Assembly (NCBI RefSeq): GCF_024160105.1
Contig: NZ_JAMFTQ010000001.1
Location: forward strand, 186,001-250,000
Length of the DNA stretch: 64,000 bases
From: Corynebacterium stercoris
Lineage (GTDB): Bacteria; Actinomycetota; Actinomycetes; Mycobacteriales; Mycobacteriaceae
Direction of reading: 5' to 3'
Shown here: positions 54,211 to 63,376 of the stretch, piece by piece
Layout: every line of letters starts with the position of its first letter
Numbering within the stretch: position 1 is the stretch's first letter
Notes under the pieces: model-generated
Database searches by the model: none
What the model saw: the letters and a program-made list of their open reading frames with translations, nothing else
Told to the model about the DNA's origin: nothing
Made by a program: the position numbers and the translations under genes

Positions 54211-55593
54211 TTAGTTGGCCACGAAGAAGCGCTGGATGTTCACGAACTCGTCCATGCCCAGCGGGCCGAGCTCACGGCCGAGACCGGAGCTCTTCACGCC
54301 GCCGAAGGGCAGCTCGGCGCCGCGAGCCTGCGGGATGTTTACGTGGATCATGCCGGTGACGATGCGCTCGGCAACGCGCTTGGCGCGCTCCTCATCGGTG
54401 GACATCACGGCGCCGCCGAGGCCGTAGTTGGAGTTGTTGGCCACCTCGATCGCCTCCTCCTCGGAGGAGACTTTGTACACGGTAGCGACGGGGCCGAAGA
54501 GCTCCTCGTAGTAGATGTCCGAGCCGACCGGGATGCCGGTGACCACGGCGGGGGCGAAGTAGGCACCCTCGCCGTCGAGGGTGCCGCCGACGTGGACGGT
54601 CGCGCCCGCATCCTCCGCGAGCTTCAGCTGCTGCACCAGCTTTTCGGCCGCGTCGCGGGAGGAGAGCGGGAAGTACTCGCGCTCGGCCTCGCCCGGCTTC
54701 AGCGGGTCTCCCTTCACGTACTCGCCGGCGATCCGCACGAGCTCCTCGACGAACTCGTCGAACACATCCTCCATCACGATCATGCGCTTGTTGGAGGTGC
54801 ACGCCTGGCCGACGTTGCTGATGCGCTTCTTCCACGCGGTCTGCGCAGCTTCCTTCGCGTCCTCGGCATCGAGCACCACGTAGGCGTCGGTGCCGCCGAG
54901 CTCCAGTACGCACTTCTTCAGGTTCTCGCCAGCCTGCTTCGCAATGGAGCGCCCGGCGCGCTCGGAACCGGTGAGCGAGACACCCTGGACGCGCTTGTCG
55001 GCGATCAGGGTGGTGATGTCGTCGTGGGAGGCGTAAATGTTAGTGAACACGCCCTTGGGCAGGCCGGCCTCTTCGAGAATGTCCTGAATTACCTGCGAGG
55101 AGCGCGGGCAAATCTCGGCGTGCTTGACCATCACCACGTTGCCGGCCATGATCGCCGGCGCCGCGAAGCGGGCGACCTGGTAGTACGGGAAGTTCCACGG
55201 CATCACGCCGACAATCACGCCGAGGGGCACCTTGCGCAGGATCGCGGTGCCGTCCTGCTCGGTCGGAATCTCCTGGTCCGCACCAAACTCGGCGCCGTGG
55301 TCGGCGTAGTAGGTGAAAATCTCGACGACGTCGTCGACTTCGCCGTCGCCCTCTTCGATGGACTTGCCCATTTCCTCGGCGATGATCTTGGTGAGCTCGT
55401 CCCGGCGATCGTCGAAAAGCGAAGCTGCCTTGTGCAGCAGTTCGGCGCGCTCCTCGTAGCTCCTCGTGCGCCACTCCTCGAACGTCTCGTGCGCGGTCGC
55501 GAGCGCATCCTCGAGCTCGTCGGCAGTGATGAAGTCGAAGGTCTCAACGACCTCGTTGGTTGCGGGGTTCTGTACGCGGTAAGGATTAGCCAT
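54211..55593 (-). CDS. gabD: Succinate-semialdehyde dehydrogenase family
   Basis: NAD(P)-dependent aldehyde dehydrogenase, most like succinate-semialdehyde dehydrogenase. The 460 residues carry PWNFPYYQVARFAAPA (near residue 130), SLTGSERAG, the catalytic Glu in LELGGTDAYVV and the nucleophile Cys in NVGQACTSNKRM. LGGTDAY replaces the more usual LGGSDPF. ATG 55593 is supported by TACCAT 7 nt upstream. The preceding small gene overlaps its first codons by 8 bp. No gabT or gabP is adjacent. Confidence 0.9.
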   Translation of the reverse strand: MANPYRVQNPATNEVVETFDFITADELEDALATAHETFEEWRTRSYEERAELLHKAASLFDDRRDELTKIIAEEMGKSIEEGDGEVDDVVEIFTYYADHGAEFGADQEIPTEQDGTAILRKVPLGVIVGVMPWNFPYYQVARFAAPAIMAGNVVMVKHAEICPRSSQVIQDILEEAGLPKGVFTNIYASHDDITTLIADKRVQGVSLTGSERAGRSIAKQAGENLKKCVLELGGTDAYVVLDAEDAKEAAQTAWKKRISNVGQACTSNKRMIVMEDVFDEFVEELVRIAGEYVKGDPLKPGEAEREYFPLSSRDAAEKLVQQLKLAEDAGATVHVGGTLDGEGAYFAPAVVTGIPVGSDIYYEELFGPVATVYKVSSEEEAIEVANNSNYGLGGAVMSTDEERAKRVAERIVTGMIHVNIPQARGAELPFGGVKSSGLGRELGPLGMDEFVNIQRFFVAN

Positions 55594-55924
55594 GCAGCCC
55601 ATGGTAGGGACGCGTCACCAGCTGTGCCATGAACCCCCAGCTAGCGGCCAAAGTCTCCAGCTCACGCGCGAATTCTGCGAGCGCCTCGGGCGGCGCGCTA
55701 AGCGGTTCGCGGCACGCGTAGGTGCCGTCCGCGCGTCGCTGCCAGCGGGTGAACCACACCTCACCGTCCTCTTCGGATTCCGGCAGCAGGAGCAAGAGCT
55801 TTTCGACGCTCGCCCGCGCCCGGCGCGGCATCGCATCAATAATCAACGTCGCGCGCCGCGCGGTTGCTGGCAGGCAGATCGAACGGGCTGCGCGGGGTGC
55901 GGCGTGCACCAGCGTGGATGTCAT
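55586..55924 (-). CDS. Hypothetical 112-residue protein
   Basis: Not recognised. A basic N-terminal half (RAARSICLPATARRATLIID) is followed by VEKLLLLLPESEEDGEVWF and an amphipathic C-terminus. ATG 55924 has AAGGT 7 nt upstream. It overlaps the gabD start by 8 bp, which argues for co-expression, but coding potential is less certain than for its neighbours. Confidence 0.6.
   Translation of the reverse strand: MTSTLVHAAPRAARSICLPATARRATLIIDAMPRRARASVEKLLLLLPESEEDGEVWFTRWQRRADGTYACREPLSAPPEALAEFARELETLAASWGFMAQLVTRPYHGLHG
55601..55606 (-). promoter_or_regulatory. -10 element of gabD
   Basis: TACCAT on the minus strand ends 7 nt before ATG 55593, inside the 3' end of the preceding gene. Confidence 0.5.
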
Positions 55925-56178
55925 GGTGGGGACCTTCGGTGTATTCGTGGCGGCGCACTCCCTGTGGTGATCCCCGGTGACTAGACGGGCCGCACCCGGT
56001 GACTAGCCGGGCGCGGTGGAGTGCGAGACGAGAGGTTCGTCTTCCCCAACGGCCTCTTCATGCTCAGCAATAAGCTGTGCCGATCTTGCGTCACACACGC
56101 CCCTGCAGCAACCCTCAACCGCTGGTTGACACCCCTATTTGATCAACCTGAGGTAGAGGGTTAGCTAAGGCGGAACGG
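55925..56178. other. Non-coding gap with short repeats
   Basis: 254 bp without a gene. CCGGTGACTAG occurs twice (about 55973 and 55996), and nested CAACC/GGTTG inverted repeats lie around 56120-56152. TTGACA at 56126 has no matching -10. The stretch may hold the leader of the leftward 112-residue gene and the terminator of the transporter gene. Confidence 0.5.
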
Positions 56179-57093
56179 CTAGAGCAGGCGCACCGCGATC
56201 ACGCCTGCCAGGATGAGGGCGAGACCTGTGAGGCGGCGCGTGTCCATGCGCCGCTTGGGTGCCCCGAAGGCGCCGACTGATTCCATGAGCTGGCCGCCCG
56301 CGATCGTGCCCGCGTTAAAGGCAATGACCGTCGTCGCGGTGCCGATGATCGGTGCCAGCGTCGCGCCGCCGGCCACGAAGATTGCGCCGATGACACCGCC
56401 GAGCCACATCCACCACGGGCCCGGCTCCGGCCGCCTCGTCAGTTGCCGCGGGCTGGTGGCAAGCGCCGCGATCATGAGCAGCACCATCCCCACCGCCAGG
56501 TTGATTTCGGCGGCGTGGTAGGAAGAACCCGCGATGGTGCCCAGGTAGCCGTTGATCGCCGTCTGCATCGCCGAGCCCATACCCACGGCTACGCCGAGCC
56601 CCCGGAACAGCCACTCTTCAGCGCCGCTGACCTTGCTGCCCTGCGTCTGCGGCATGCCGATGCCGAGCACCACCGCAATCCCGAGCAGCACCACCAGCGC
56701 ACCGACAAGGCGCATCGCGGTCACGTCCACCTGCTTCGCCCGGAACAGGCCGAACTGGTCGATGGCCAGGCCCATCGTCACCTGGCCCAGAATCGTCAAC
56801 ACCACTGTCTGCACAGGCCCGAGCTTCTGGAAGAGCAGGATGTTGCCGATGATGAACAGGCATCCGAAGCATCCGCCGAGCCACGCCCACCACGGCGGGG
56901 CAACTGCGAACTGCGGCACCGGGTTGCCCCGCACTACAGCGGTGATCAGGATCGACACCGCCAGCGCGATGGAAAAGGAGATCAGCGCCGAGACGATCGG
57001 CCGGTTGCCCACCGCCATGCGCAGGCGGGAGTTCGCGGCGGTTTGGATCGGAATGATCGCCCCGATGAGCAGGGCGATAAGCAAGTACTGCAT
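56179..57093 (-). CDS. DMT-superfamily transporter, DUF606 (YdcZ) duplicated
   Basis: Membrane protein of the drug/metabolite transporter superfamily. The 304 residues have ten hydrophobic segments in two DUF606 repeats: AANSRLRMAVGNRPIVSALI in the first, AINGYLGTIAGSSYHAAEIN in the second. Substrate unknown. The gene lies 13 nt after the beta-lactamase-family gene on the same strand, so the two are probably co-transcribed. Confidence 0.85.
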   Translation of the reverse strand: MQYLLIALLIGAIIPIQTAANSRLRMAVGNRPIVSALISFSIALAVSILITAVVRGNPVPQFAVAPPWWAWLGGCFGCLFIIGNILLFQKLGPVQTVVLTILGQVTMGLAIDQFGLFRAKQVDVTAMRLVGALVVLLGIAVVLGIGMPQTQGSKVSGAEEWLFRGLGVAVGMGSAMQTAINGYLGTIAGSSYHAAEINLAVGMVLLMIAALATSPRQLTRRPEPGPWWMWLGGVIGAIFVAGGATLAPIIGTATTVIAFNAGTIAGGQLMESVGAFGAPKRRMDTRRLTGLALILAGVIAVRLL

Positions 57094-57106
57094 CGAGCCG
57101 AAACCC

Positions 57107-57913
57107 TTAGCTCAGCTCGTTCCAGATCGCGGTGTTGGTCTCCTGCCAGAGCGGCTTGGCCCAGTCGCCGAACTCGCGGTCGGTCAGCGCCACCATCGCC
57201 ACGTCGCCGGCCACCCACAGGTAGCTGCCGCTCATGCCGAAGTGGCCGCAGGTGGTTTCGGGCATGCCGTCGCCGGTCCAGTGCGGGGACTTCTCGCCCT
57301 TGATCTCAAAACCTAAACCCCACGGGCACGGTTTCTGCATGCCGTAGCCGGGTACCACACCGCGCAGGTCGCCGAATTGGTTGCGCATGGCTTCACCCAG
57401 CGTTTCCGGGGCGAGCAGCGTCGGGGAGAGTAGCTCGGAAGCGAACAGCGCCAGATCGCGTACTGACGCCCGTCCCCCGTGCCCCGCACTGCCCGCAAGC
57501 TCGGCAGTATCCATGCCCAGCGGCTCAAACACACCCTCGCGCAGGTACTCCGGGAACGCGATGCCCGTGGTCTCCTCGACGTGGTCGGCGAGGATCTCGT
57601 ACCCGGCGGAGGAGTAAATGCGCCGCTCCCCCACGGGTTTCTGCGGCTCGCGGGTGTCGAACCCCACGCCGGACGCGTGGGCGAGGAGGTGGCGCACGGT
57701 CGAGTCGGCGGGCCCGCAGGCATCGTCAAGCTCGAAAGCTCCCTCCTCCACGGCCATGAGCACGCCGTACGCGCTCAGCAGCTTGGTCACGCTGGCGAGT
57801 TCGAAGACGCGGCTGGTGTCGCCGAACGTCGCCTCATGCGTGCCGACGATCGCAGCGGCGACGTTGTCCGCCGGCCACCCGGCGAGGTGTGCTTCCAGGA
57901 TGTTCCCGCTCAT
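57107..57913 (-). CDS. Beta-lactamase-fold serine hydrolase (EstB/class C-like)
   Basis: Serine hydrolase of the penicillin-binding fold, probably an esterase or peptidase rather than a resistance enzyme. The 268 residues have the SxxK motif ASVTK (Ser41, Lys44), RRIYSSAGYE in the position of the YxN motif, and HFGMSGSYLWV near the C-terminus in the place of the KTG-type strand. No signal peptide, so it is cytoplasmic. Start ATG 57913 is given by TAGGAT 8 nt upstream. Confidence 0.85.
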   Translation of the reverse strand: MSGNILEAHLAGWPADNVAAAIVGTHEATFGDTSRVFELASVTKLLSAYGVLMAVEEGAFELDDACGPADSTVRHLLAHASGVGFDTREPQKPVGERRIYSSAGYEILADHVEETTGIAFPEYLREGVFEPLGMDTAELAGSAGHGGRASVRDLALFASELLSPTLLAPETLGEAMRNQFGDLRGVVPGYGMQKPCPWGLGFEIKGEKSPHWTGDGMPETTCGHFGMSGSYLWVAGDVAMVALTDREFGDWAKPLWQETNTAIWNELS

Positions 57914-57921
57914 GGGCACTG

Positions 57922-57927
57922 ATCCTA
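57922..57927 (-). promoter_or_regulatory. -10 element of the beta-lactamase-fold gene
   Basis: TAGGAT on the minus strand, 8 nt before ATG 57913 and just after the stop codon of the DUF4230 gene. Confidence 0.55.
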
Positions 57928-57935
57928 GTGGCGGG

Positions 57936-58587
57936 CTAGGACGTCCAGCGCACGCGAACGTCGTAACCGTCGAGCGAGGTGCCCGCCGCGACAGCCCGCG
58001 CATGGCTGGCCAGGAGTTCCTCCACGCGTGCCGACGCTCGGTCGAGCAACCCGCGCTCCACCGCTTTCTCCTGGGCGAGACGCTCCTGCTCCGAGATGAA
58101 GCGGGTGACATCGTCGACGCGGACTTGGTTGAGCGGGTTCATGGACTGGTCGTGGACCGTGACACTCGACGAATCGATGGTGGAGCTCAGCACCTCCACC
58201 TTGGGCACGCGCACCGTGATCGTGCGGCTGAGATCGTCGATGTCCACCACGATCCTGGTCACGTCGCGCACGCCCGCGGAGACCGTGCCGTCGTAAGTGA
58301 CCAGGAAGTTGCGCCCCGTGAACGGCACCTCGAAACCGCGCAGCGTGAGCCCCTCCTTGTCGTAGGACCCGACGTTGGAGTACACGTACTCCTCCACGCT
58401 CAGCTCCGCGACCTGGTCGAACGAGGCCTCGATGGTGTCAGCCGTGATGCGCTCCTCCCCCGTAGCCGAAGAACGAGGGGCGGAAGAACAGCGCGGCCAG
58501 CGCGATGAGGAGCGCGGCGACGAGCGCGGTCACCGTCTTCCACGGGTATCGACGGCGGGAGCGGGGCGTACGCGCTGCGGTAGTCAT
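57936..58587 (-). pseudogene. DUF4230 membrane-anchored protein, frameshifted
   Basis: ATG 58587, 7 nt after TAGGCT, opens a frame with a basic N-terminus (RTPRSRRRYPWK) and one membrane segment (TVTALVAALLIALAALFF). It then reads through a run of five G (plus-strand C at 58457-58461) and hits TGA 33 nt later. Removing one G joins it to the frame that encodes EERITADTIEASFDQVAELS and the rest of a normal DUF4230 domain (VYSNVGSYDKEGL, FTGRNFLVTYDG). The joined protein would have 216 residues. Either the gene is broken, the run is a switch or slippage site, or the sequence has an error. Confidence 0.75.
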
Positions 58588-58594
58588 GCCGAAA

Positions 58595-58600
58595 AGCCTA
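58595..58600 (-). promoter_or_regulatory. -10 element of the DUF4230 gene
   Basis: TAGGCT on the minus strand, 7 nt before ATG 58587; it contains the stop codon of the upstream 70-residue gene. Confidence 0.5.
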
Positions 58601-58810
58601 GTCGCGTTCAGGCACATCGCCCCGGCGCCAGCGCAGCCAGCGGGTGATCAGGTACGCCTCGAGCGCGATGAGCGCGGCGGCGAGCAGCGCCGGCCACACG
58701 GCGGGCTCCGGCTGGAACACGTTCACCACCGCCTGGATGAGCGCCAGCGCGGCGAAGAAGCCGATAAAGCCGATGATGCTCTGCCACACGAGATCTTTGC
58801 GCAGGTCCAC
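58598..58810 (-). CDS. 70-residue membrane protein
   Basis: Not recognised. Two transmembrane segments (about 10-32 and 38-58) are separated by a short loop with FQPEP, followed by a basic stop-transfer (RWLRWRRGD). Start GTG 58810 follows TACACT by 8 nt. It lies between the large Gly/Ala-rich gene and the DUF4230 gene on the same strand. Confidence 0.75.
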   Translation of the reverse strand: MDLRKDLVWQSIIGFIGFFAALALIQAVVNVFQPEPAVWPALLAAALIALEAYLITRWLRWRRGDVPERD

Positions 58811-58818
58811 GCGGCGTA

Positions 58819-58824
58819 AGTGTA
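58819..58824 (-). promoter_or_regulatory. -10 element of the 70-residue gene
   Basis: TACACT on the minus strand, 8 nt before GTG 58810, in the 27-bp gap after the large gene. Confidence 0.5.
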
Positions 58825-58837
58825 CCGGGGCGCATGC

Positions 58838-61276
58838 TTACCGACGGGTGTTGTCACCGATCACGCTCGGCAGCACCAGCGGCGCATCGCCGAGCAGCGC
58901 CTGGAGGTTGCCTTCGCGCTCGACCGCGCTGGTGACCGCCTTGACCTTCCGCGACTTCTTGGACTGCTGCTGGTTGCCTGCGCCCGCACCCGCCGCCATG
59001 GGCACGCCGCCAATCGCAGCGCCGCGAGGCTGGCCCGCACTGCCAGCGGCCGCGTTCGGGGTGGACCCGGAGCCACCCGTCGGCATCGAACCGAGCTGGC
59101 TGCTTGGCGCCCCGCCCGGCACGCCGCCCAGTGCCGGGTTCACGCCCGCGCCGCCGAATCCGCCGAAGTTGCCGAAGTTGCCGAGTCCCGCGACATTCGC
59201 TCCGATGCTCGGAGCGGAAACCGGCACGGATCCGGCACCCATGCCGGCAGACATCCCTCCCGGTGTCTTGCCGCGGGCGCTGGCCGCGCCGCCGCCGAAT
59301 CCGCCCAGCCCGTCCAAGCCAGCTGGCACAGCGCCGGTGCCGAGCCCCATCGGGGTGGTGGGCATCCCGGCCGGGAGGGTGCCGCCGGCCAGTGCGTGCT
59401 TGCCGAGAGCGCCCGGCACTTGTGGGATACCCCCCGCACCGGGAGCTCCCGGTGTGCCGGGGCCAGCACCAGGCTGACCGATCCCACCCGCGCCGTTCGG
59501 CATTGCCCCGGCGTTAGCGCTGAGACCAGGGTTAGCCAGGCCGGCTGCACCGCCCCGGGAAGCCCCACTGAACGAGCCCGGCGCGCCGAACCCACCTGGC
59601 ATTCCGTTTGCCCCTGCGTTCGAGTCGGTGCGCATGTTGGCACCGTTTGCGCCCCTTGCCGACGTCGGGAAGCCTGCGGTCGCCGGGCCAACACCGGACG
59701 CGCCTGCACGCTTGGGATCCATGGCGCCGAGGCTGCGCTTGAGCGACGAGCCATTGTTGCCGGACTGCCCGACCCCGCCGAAAGAGAAGCCGTTGCCGGA
59801 GCCCAAGCCGAACACTCCCTTCGGAATGCTGAACCGCGGGCGCGACCCGGCACTGCCGGATGCGCTCAGAGCGCCAGCACCGATTCCGGCGCCGCCGATC
59901 GCAGAAATGCCCGGCACCGCCCCGCTCGCCGAAGGCTTTGCCGTGCCGGCAACCGTCCCGGCACCGATCGACGGCTTCGCTGCCTCAGAAGCGCCGAGCC
60001 GCGGCGGGCTGGCAACGCCGGCGGCGTGCGTGGGGGTTGCCAGCGCACCACCTATGCCGGAGAGCGCGCCCTTGGCAATCGAGCGAATCGTGCCGACCGG
60101 TGCCGCGCCGGCTCCCGCGGCCTGAGCACCTGCAGTCGCGGCGGGGTTCGCGCCCGGGGTCAGTGTGGGAGGCATGTTGGGCGCGGCGACTGCGGCCGCT
60201 TGCGTCGGCGTCGCACCGGCGGCAATGGCCTCGAGCATGTCGGGGTTGGGGCGGCCGTATGCACTCACGACCTCGGCCGGCGTGGTCGCCCGGGCAAGGT
60301 CGCCGTGGCCTTGGGCGATGAGGGCGTCTTGCAGCACCTGCGGCAGCGGGGTGGCCTCGAAGGACGGGGCGGTGGGCTCTGCGATCTCGCCGATGCGGAA
60401 CGGGTCGCCGGAGATCGTTGCGAGGTCCGGGATGAGCTGGTTGAACATCGGGATCGTCGCGGTCAGCGCCGCACTGAGGCGTGGGCCGAAGACGCCGAGG
60501 TACGTCTGCTCGATGATCGGCTTCGCGGGTAGCGGCGCCGCGAGGTAGCTCGCCACGACAACTGACGCAGTGACTTGCTCAGCCGCCGCGATGGTGCCGA
60601 GCGCTTCAACGTGCCCGGCCATCGCCCCGGAACGCGCGCCGAGGGTGGCCGCCGCGCGCTGAATCTGGTTCAGGCGCTGCTGGCCACGCTGCACCCAATG
60701 CGTCTCGTTGGAGGTGGCGAGCGCGCTCTTGGTCCGGAAAAGCGCATCTGTGGCCCCGGCTGCCTGCGCCATGACACCGTGCCACGCCATCGCGTCCATC
60801 CCGGCTGCGGCGGTATTGGTGGCCAGCAGCTTGTGGTGTAGCACGAGAAGATTGGATTCCAGCCCTGCAATCGGTTGCGGCGGGGTGAAGCGGGACGCCT
60901 TCGGGTTCGCTGCGCTGATGTTGGGCTGGAAATCGGTGGTCGCGGCGCGGTACCGCGCAGTGCCAGGTGCGTTGACCACGTCGAGGGCGCGCGCCAAAGA
61001 GCCGTCGGCACGCATGGTGTTTTCTAAGTTGGTTTCGGAGATCTGCGCGGCATCGAGCATGTGTCGCGCGAGCACCCCGACCGCCTCGGGTGCGTAGAAC
61101 CCGGAGACGTGGCCCAGCTTCTGCCCCACCTCGCGTAGGCCCGAGACCATGGAGAATGCGCCGAGCGCCGACGTGCCGCGGCAACTTGAGGCGGTGTTCA
61201 GCCGCCCCGCTTCCCCGCGCAACGAGGCGATCGCCTGTTCCACCGATGTCGAATCCACTTGCATGCGAGCACTCAT
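58838..61276 (-). CDS. 812-residue Gly/Ala-rich protein, PPE/ESX-substrate-like
   Basis: Not assigned to a family. Residues 1-100 look like a helical hairpin (VDSTSVEQAIASLRGEAGRL, later EVGQKLGHVSGFYAPE). Residues ~100-330 are Ala-rich helices with repeated small residues, and the remaining ~480 are a low-complexity region of Gly, Ala, Pro and Ser (FGNFGGFGGAG, GGIGQPGAGPGTPGAPGAGG). The tail is charged (QQQSKKSRKVKAV). No signal peptide or membrane segment. The layout recalls mycobacterial PPE proteins and large ESX substrates, but there is no PPE or WxG motif and no type VII gene nearby. ATG 61276 follows GGGGGGAA. Confidence 0.7.
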   Translation of the reverse strand: MSARMQVDSTSVEQAIASLRGEAGRLNTASSCRGTSALGAFSMVSGLREVGQKLGHVSGFYAPEAVGVLARHMLDAAQISETNLENTMRADGSLARALDVVNAPGTARYRAATTDFQPNISAANPKASRFTPPQPIAGLESNLLVLHHKLLATNTAAAGMDAMAWHGVMAQAAGATDALFRTKSALATSNETHWVQRGQQRLNQIQRAAATLGARSGAMAGHVEALGTIAAAEQVTASVVVASYLAAPLPAKPIIEQTYLGVFGPRLSAALTATIPMFNQLIPDLATISGDPFRIGEIAEPTAPSFEATPLPQVLQDALIAQGHGDLARATTPAEVVSAYGRPNPDMLEAIAAGATPTQAAAVAAPNMPPTLTPGANPAATAGAQAAGAGAAPVGTIRSIAKGALSGIGGALATPTHAAGVASPPRLGASEAAKPSIGAGTVAGTAKPSASGAVPGISAIGGAGIGAGALSASGSAGSRPRFSIPKGVFGLGSGNGFSFGGVGQSGNNGSSLKRSLGAMDPKRAGASGVGPATAGFPTSARGANGANMRTDSNAGANGMPGGFGAPGSFSGASRGGAAGLANPGLSANAGAMPNGAGGIGQPGAGPGTPGAPGAGGIPQVPGALGKHALAGGTLPAGMPTTPMGLGTGAVPAGLDGLGGFGGGAASARGKTPGGMSAGMGAGSVPVSAPSIGANVAGLGNFGNFGGFGGAGVNPALGGVPGGAPSSQLGSMPTGGSGSTPNAAAGSAGQPRGAAIGGVPMAAGAGAGNQQQSKKSRKVKAVTSAVEREGNLQALLGDAPLVLPSVIGDNTRR

Positions 61277-61418
61277 AAAATGCGTTCCCCCCAATGTGTT
61301 GTATGCGTGTTTGCCCAGCCATCGCGGCTGCTACCCCCTAACCATCACAGATCCCCCGGCCCGTGGCTAGAGTCCGCGTGCGCACTTCAGTGGACATCGC
61401 GAGGGGCACAATGGAGGT

Positions 61419-62624
61419 ATGGCACCTGACGCACACTTTTCCAGCCCCGCAACTCCCGCAGCATTCGGCGAGTCTGCCGCCGCCGCGCACCTCGACGACA
61501 TCCTTGCCGACGCCAAGCTGCTGGTCAGCCACGAATCCCCCTCGAACGACAAAACGCGTCTCGACGACACCTTGCAGACCCTCATCGAGCTTGTCACCGC
61601 ACGTCTCGGCGAGCCGGACGAGTTCACCCGCATCCCCGCCGAGCCCGCCACCTTGGGCGATGTTGTGGTGTGCAGGTACGAAGGAAGCGTCGAAAAGCAA
61701 GTGCTCATCGCCGGGCATTACGACACGGTGTGGCCGGTGGGAACCCTTGAAGCGTGGAACCCGCCCGCACACGACGATCCCCGCGAGCGCCTCTCCGGCC
61801 CCGGCCTCTTCGATATGAAGGTCGGCCTCGCGCAGGCGATCTGGGCGGTCAAACTGCTTGACGACGCTTCCGTTGCCCGCCCCACCGTCACCTTCGTCTT
61901 CAACGGTGACGAGGAGATCGGCTCCCCCGCCTCCAGCCCGACCATCCGCGAGCTCGCGCGTGCCGCCGACGTCGGCTTCGTCCTCGAAGCCCCGCTCAAC
62001 GGCGCGGTGAAGATCGGCCGCAAGGGCATCGGCAACGTGGTGGTCACCGCCGAAGGCATCGAGGCGCACGCGGGTGTCGAGCCGGAGAAGGGCGCCTCCG
62101 CGATTACCGCGCTCATGGAGTGGTGCCTCGCGGCATCGAAACTCGCGGATCCCGAGCGCGGCACCACCATCAACGTCGGCCTCATCGAGGGCGGCACCGG
62201 CGCGAACGTCATCCCCGGCCGCGCACAGGCAGTGCTCGACATCCGCCACTGGGATCCGGCGGAGCCCGCGCTTCTCGACGCCGCTTTTGATGCCATCACC
62301 TGGACCGACAACCGCGTGAAAATTACGCAGGAACGCACGTGGAACCGCCCGCCCATGCCCACCACCGACGGCATCGAGCGGCTGTTCGCCCTGCTCAAGG
62401 AACAGGCGAGCGCGATGGGCACCGACCTAGAGGGCGTGGCCGTGGGCGGCGGCTCCGACGCGAACTTCGTCGCCGCCGAAGGCACCCCCGTCATCTGCGG
62501 GTTGGGCGCCGACGGCGGCGGCGCGCACGCGCGCCACGAGTTCATCTACCCCGACTCAGTGCCCTTCTTCACCGCCCTGCTCGCCAACGGCATCGCGGCC
62601 GTCGGGCAGGAGTGGAAGGGGTAG
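61419..62624 (+). CDS. M20 family metallopeptidase, carboxypeptidase G2-like
   Basis: Zinc amidohydrolase or carboxypeptidase; substrates of relatives include glutamate conjugates and small peptides. The 401 residues have metal-site motifs GHYDTVWPVG (near residue 104), GPGLFDMKVG, NGDEEIGS (near 169) and EAPLNG, and a dimerisation domain at about 190-300 including GIEAHAGVEPEKG. No signal peptide. CACAAT ends 6 nt before ATG 61419, so the mRNA may be leaderless; the GGAGG between them is too close to serve as an SD. Confidence 0.9.
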   Translation: MAPDAHFSSPATPAAFGESAAAAHLDDILADAKLLVSHESPSNDKTRLDDTLQTLIELVTARLGEPDEFTRIPAEPATLGDVVVCRYEGSVEKQVLIAGHYDTVWPVGTLEAWNPPAHDDPRERLSGPGLFDMKVGLAQAIWAVKLLDDASVARPTVTFVFNGDEEIGSPASSPTIRELARAADVGFVLEAPLNGAVKIGRKGIGNVVVTAEGIEAHAGVEPEKGASAITALMEWCLAASKLADPERGTTINVGLIEGGTGANVIPGRAQAVLDIRHWDPAEPALLDAAFDAITWTDNRVKITQERTWNRPPMPTTDGIERLFALLKEQASAMGTDLEGVAVGGGSDANFVAAEGTPVICGLGADGGGAHARHEFIYPDSVPFFTALLANGIAAVGQEWKG

Positions 62625-62635
62625 CGACTCGGAAG

Positions 62636-63217
62636 TTACCGCCCGATCTCGTCCGGCGTGCAGATGGTGGCGACACGGATGAACTCCTCCGGAGCGCCCA
62701 TGTCGCGCAACTTGTAGCCGTTGAAGCACACGTAATCAGCAGGCTGTTTCTTTCCGTCGGCGCTCAGGCGGGTCCACTGGCCGTTGGCGTAGCGGAAATG
62801 CTCAACCCAGTCCGACTGCGCGGCACCCACCTTGGCCCACTGACCATCGCAGTACATGACGGTGGTGCCGAGCGGGCTTGGCCAACCCGGGACAATCGTG
62901 TCGAAGTCTCGCGGGTCGCAGGAACCGCGCTGCGCTTGAGCAACCGGAAGTCCGAGGCGCTTGGCCACTTCCGGCGGGAACTGTACGGGCAGTGGCAGAA
63001 TGCCCTGCTGCACCGCGAAGAATGCGCCGCCAGCTACCAGGGCGAGCACACCGAACGTGATGCCGATGATCTCACCCGCGCCGAGCTCCGTTTCGGACGA
63101 CGACTGCTCGGAGGCCCCTGCCGGAGCGGCAGTGTCCTCGGCGAGAGCGGGCGGGGCGGCAATGGCAGATACGGTCAGCGCCGCGGCGGCGCTGAGGGCG
63201 AGCGCTGGTTTCTTCAT
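62636..63217 (-). CDS. Secreted, membrane-anchored hypothetical protein
   Basis: Unknown function. The 193 residues begin with a signal peptide (MKKPALALSAAAALTVSA, cleavage likely after ALA), then an acidic Ser/Glu linker, one transmembrane segment (about 50-70, IIGITFGVLALVAGGAFF), and an extracytoplasmic domain with four Cys (GSCDPRDF, MYCDGQW, YVCFNGY, TICTPDE) that may form two disulfides. ATG 63217 is given by TATGGT 7 nt upstream. It converges with the M20 gene. Confidence 0.75.
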   Translation of the reverse strand: MKKPALALSAAAALTVSAIAAPPALAEDTAAPAGASEQSSSETELGAGEIIGITFGVLALVAGGAFFAVQQGILPLPVQFPPEVAKRLGLPVAQAQRGSCDPRDFDTIVPGWPSPLGTTVMYCDGQWAKVGAAQSDWVEHFRYANGQWTRLSADGKKQPADYVCFNGYKLRDMGAPEEFIRVATICTPDEIGR

Positions 63218-63224
63218 ATAAGCC

Positions 63225-63230
63225 ACCATA
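63225..63230 (-). promoter_or_regulatory. -10 element of the secreted-protein gene
   Basis: TATGGT on the minus strand, 7 nt before ATG 63217. Confidence 0.5.
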
Positions 63231-63376
63231 GACCTGCGTCGCGTCCCGTTTCCGGAAGTCTCACTCGAAGTCGGGCGAAGTTGCAGCTCATAGCGGCGAT
63301 TTTGGATTTACCCGGGTACGCATTACTCTTACTTCACGTTGCACAGAGCGAAAGCCGAGAGCAACGAACTCCATAT

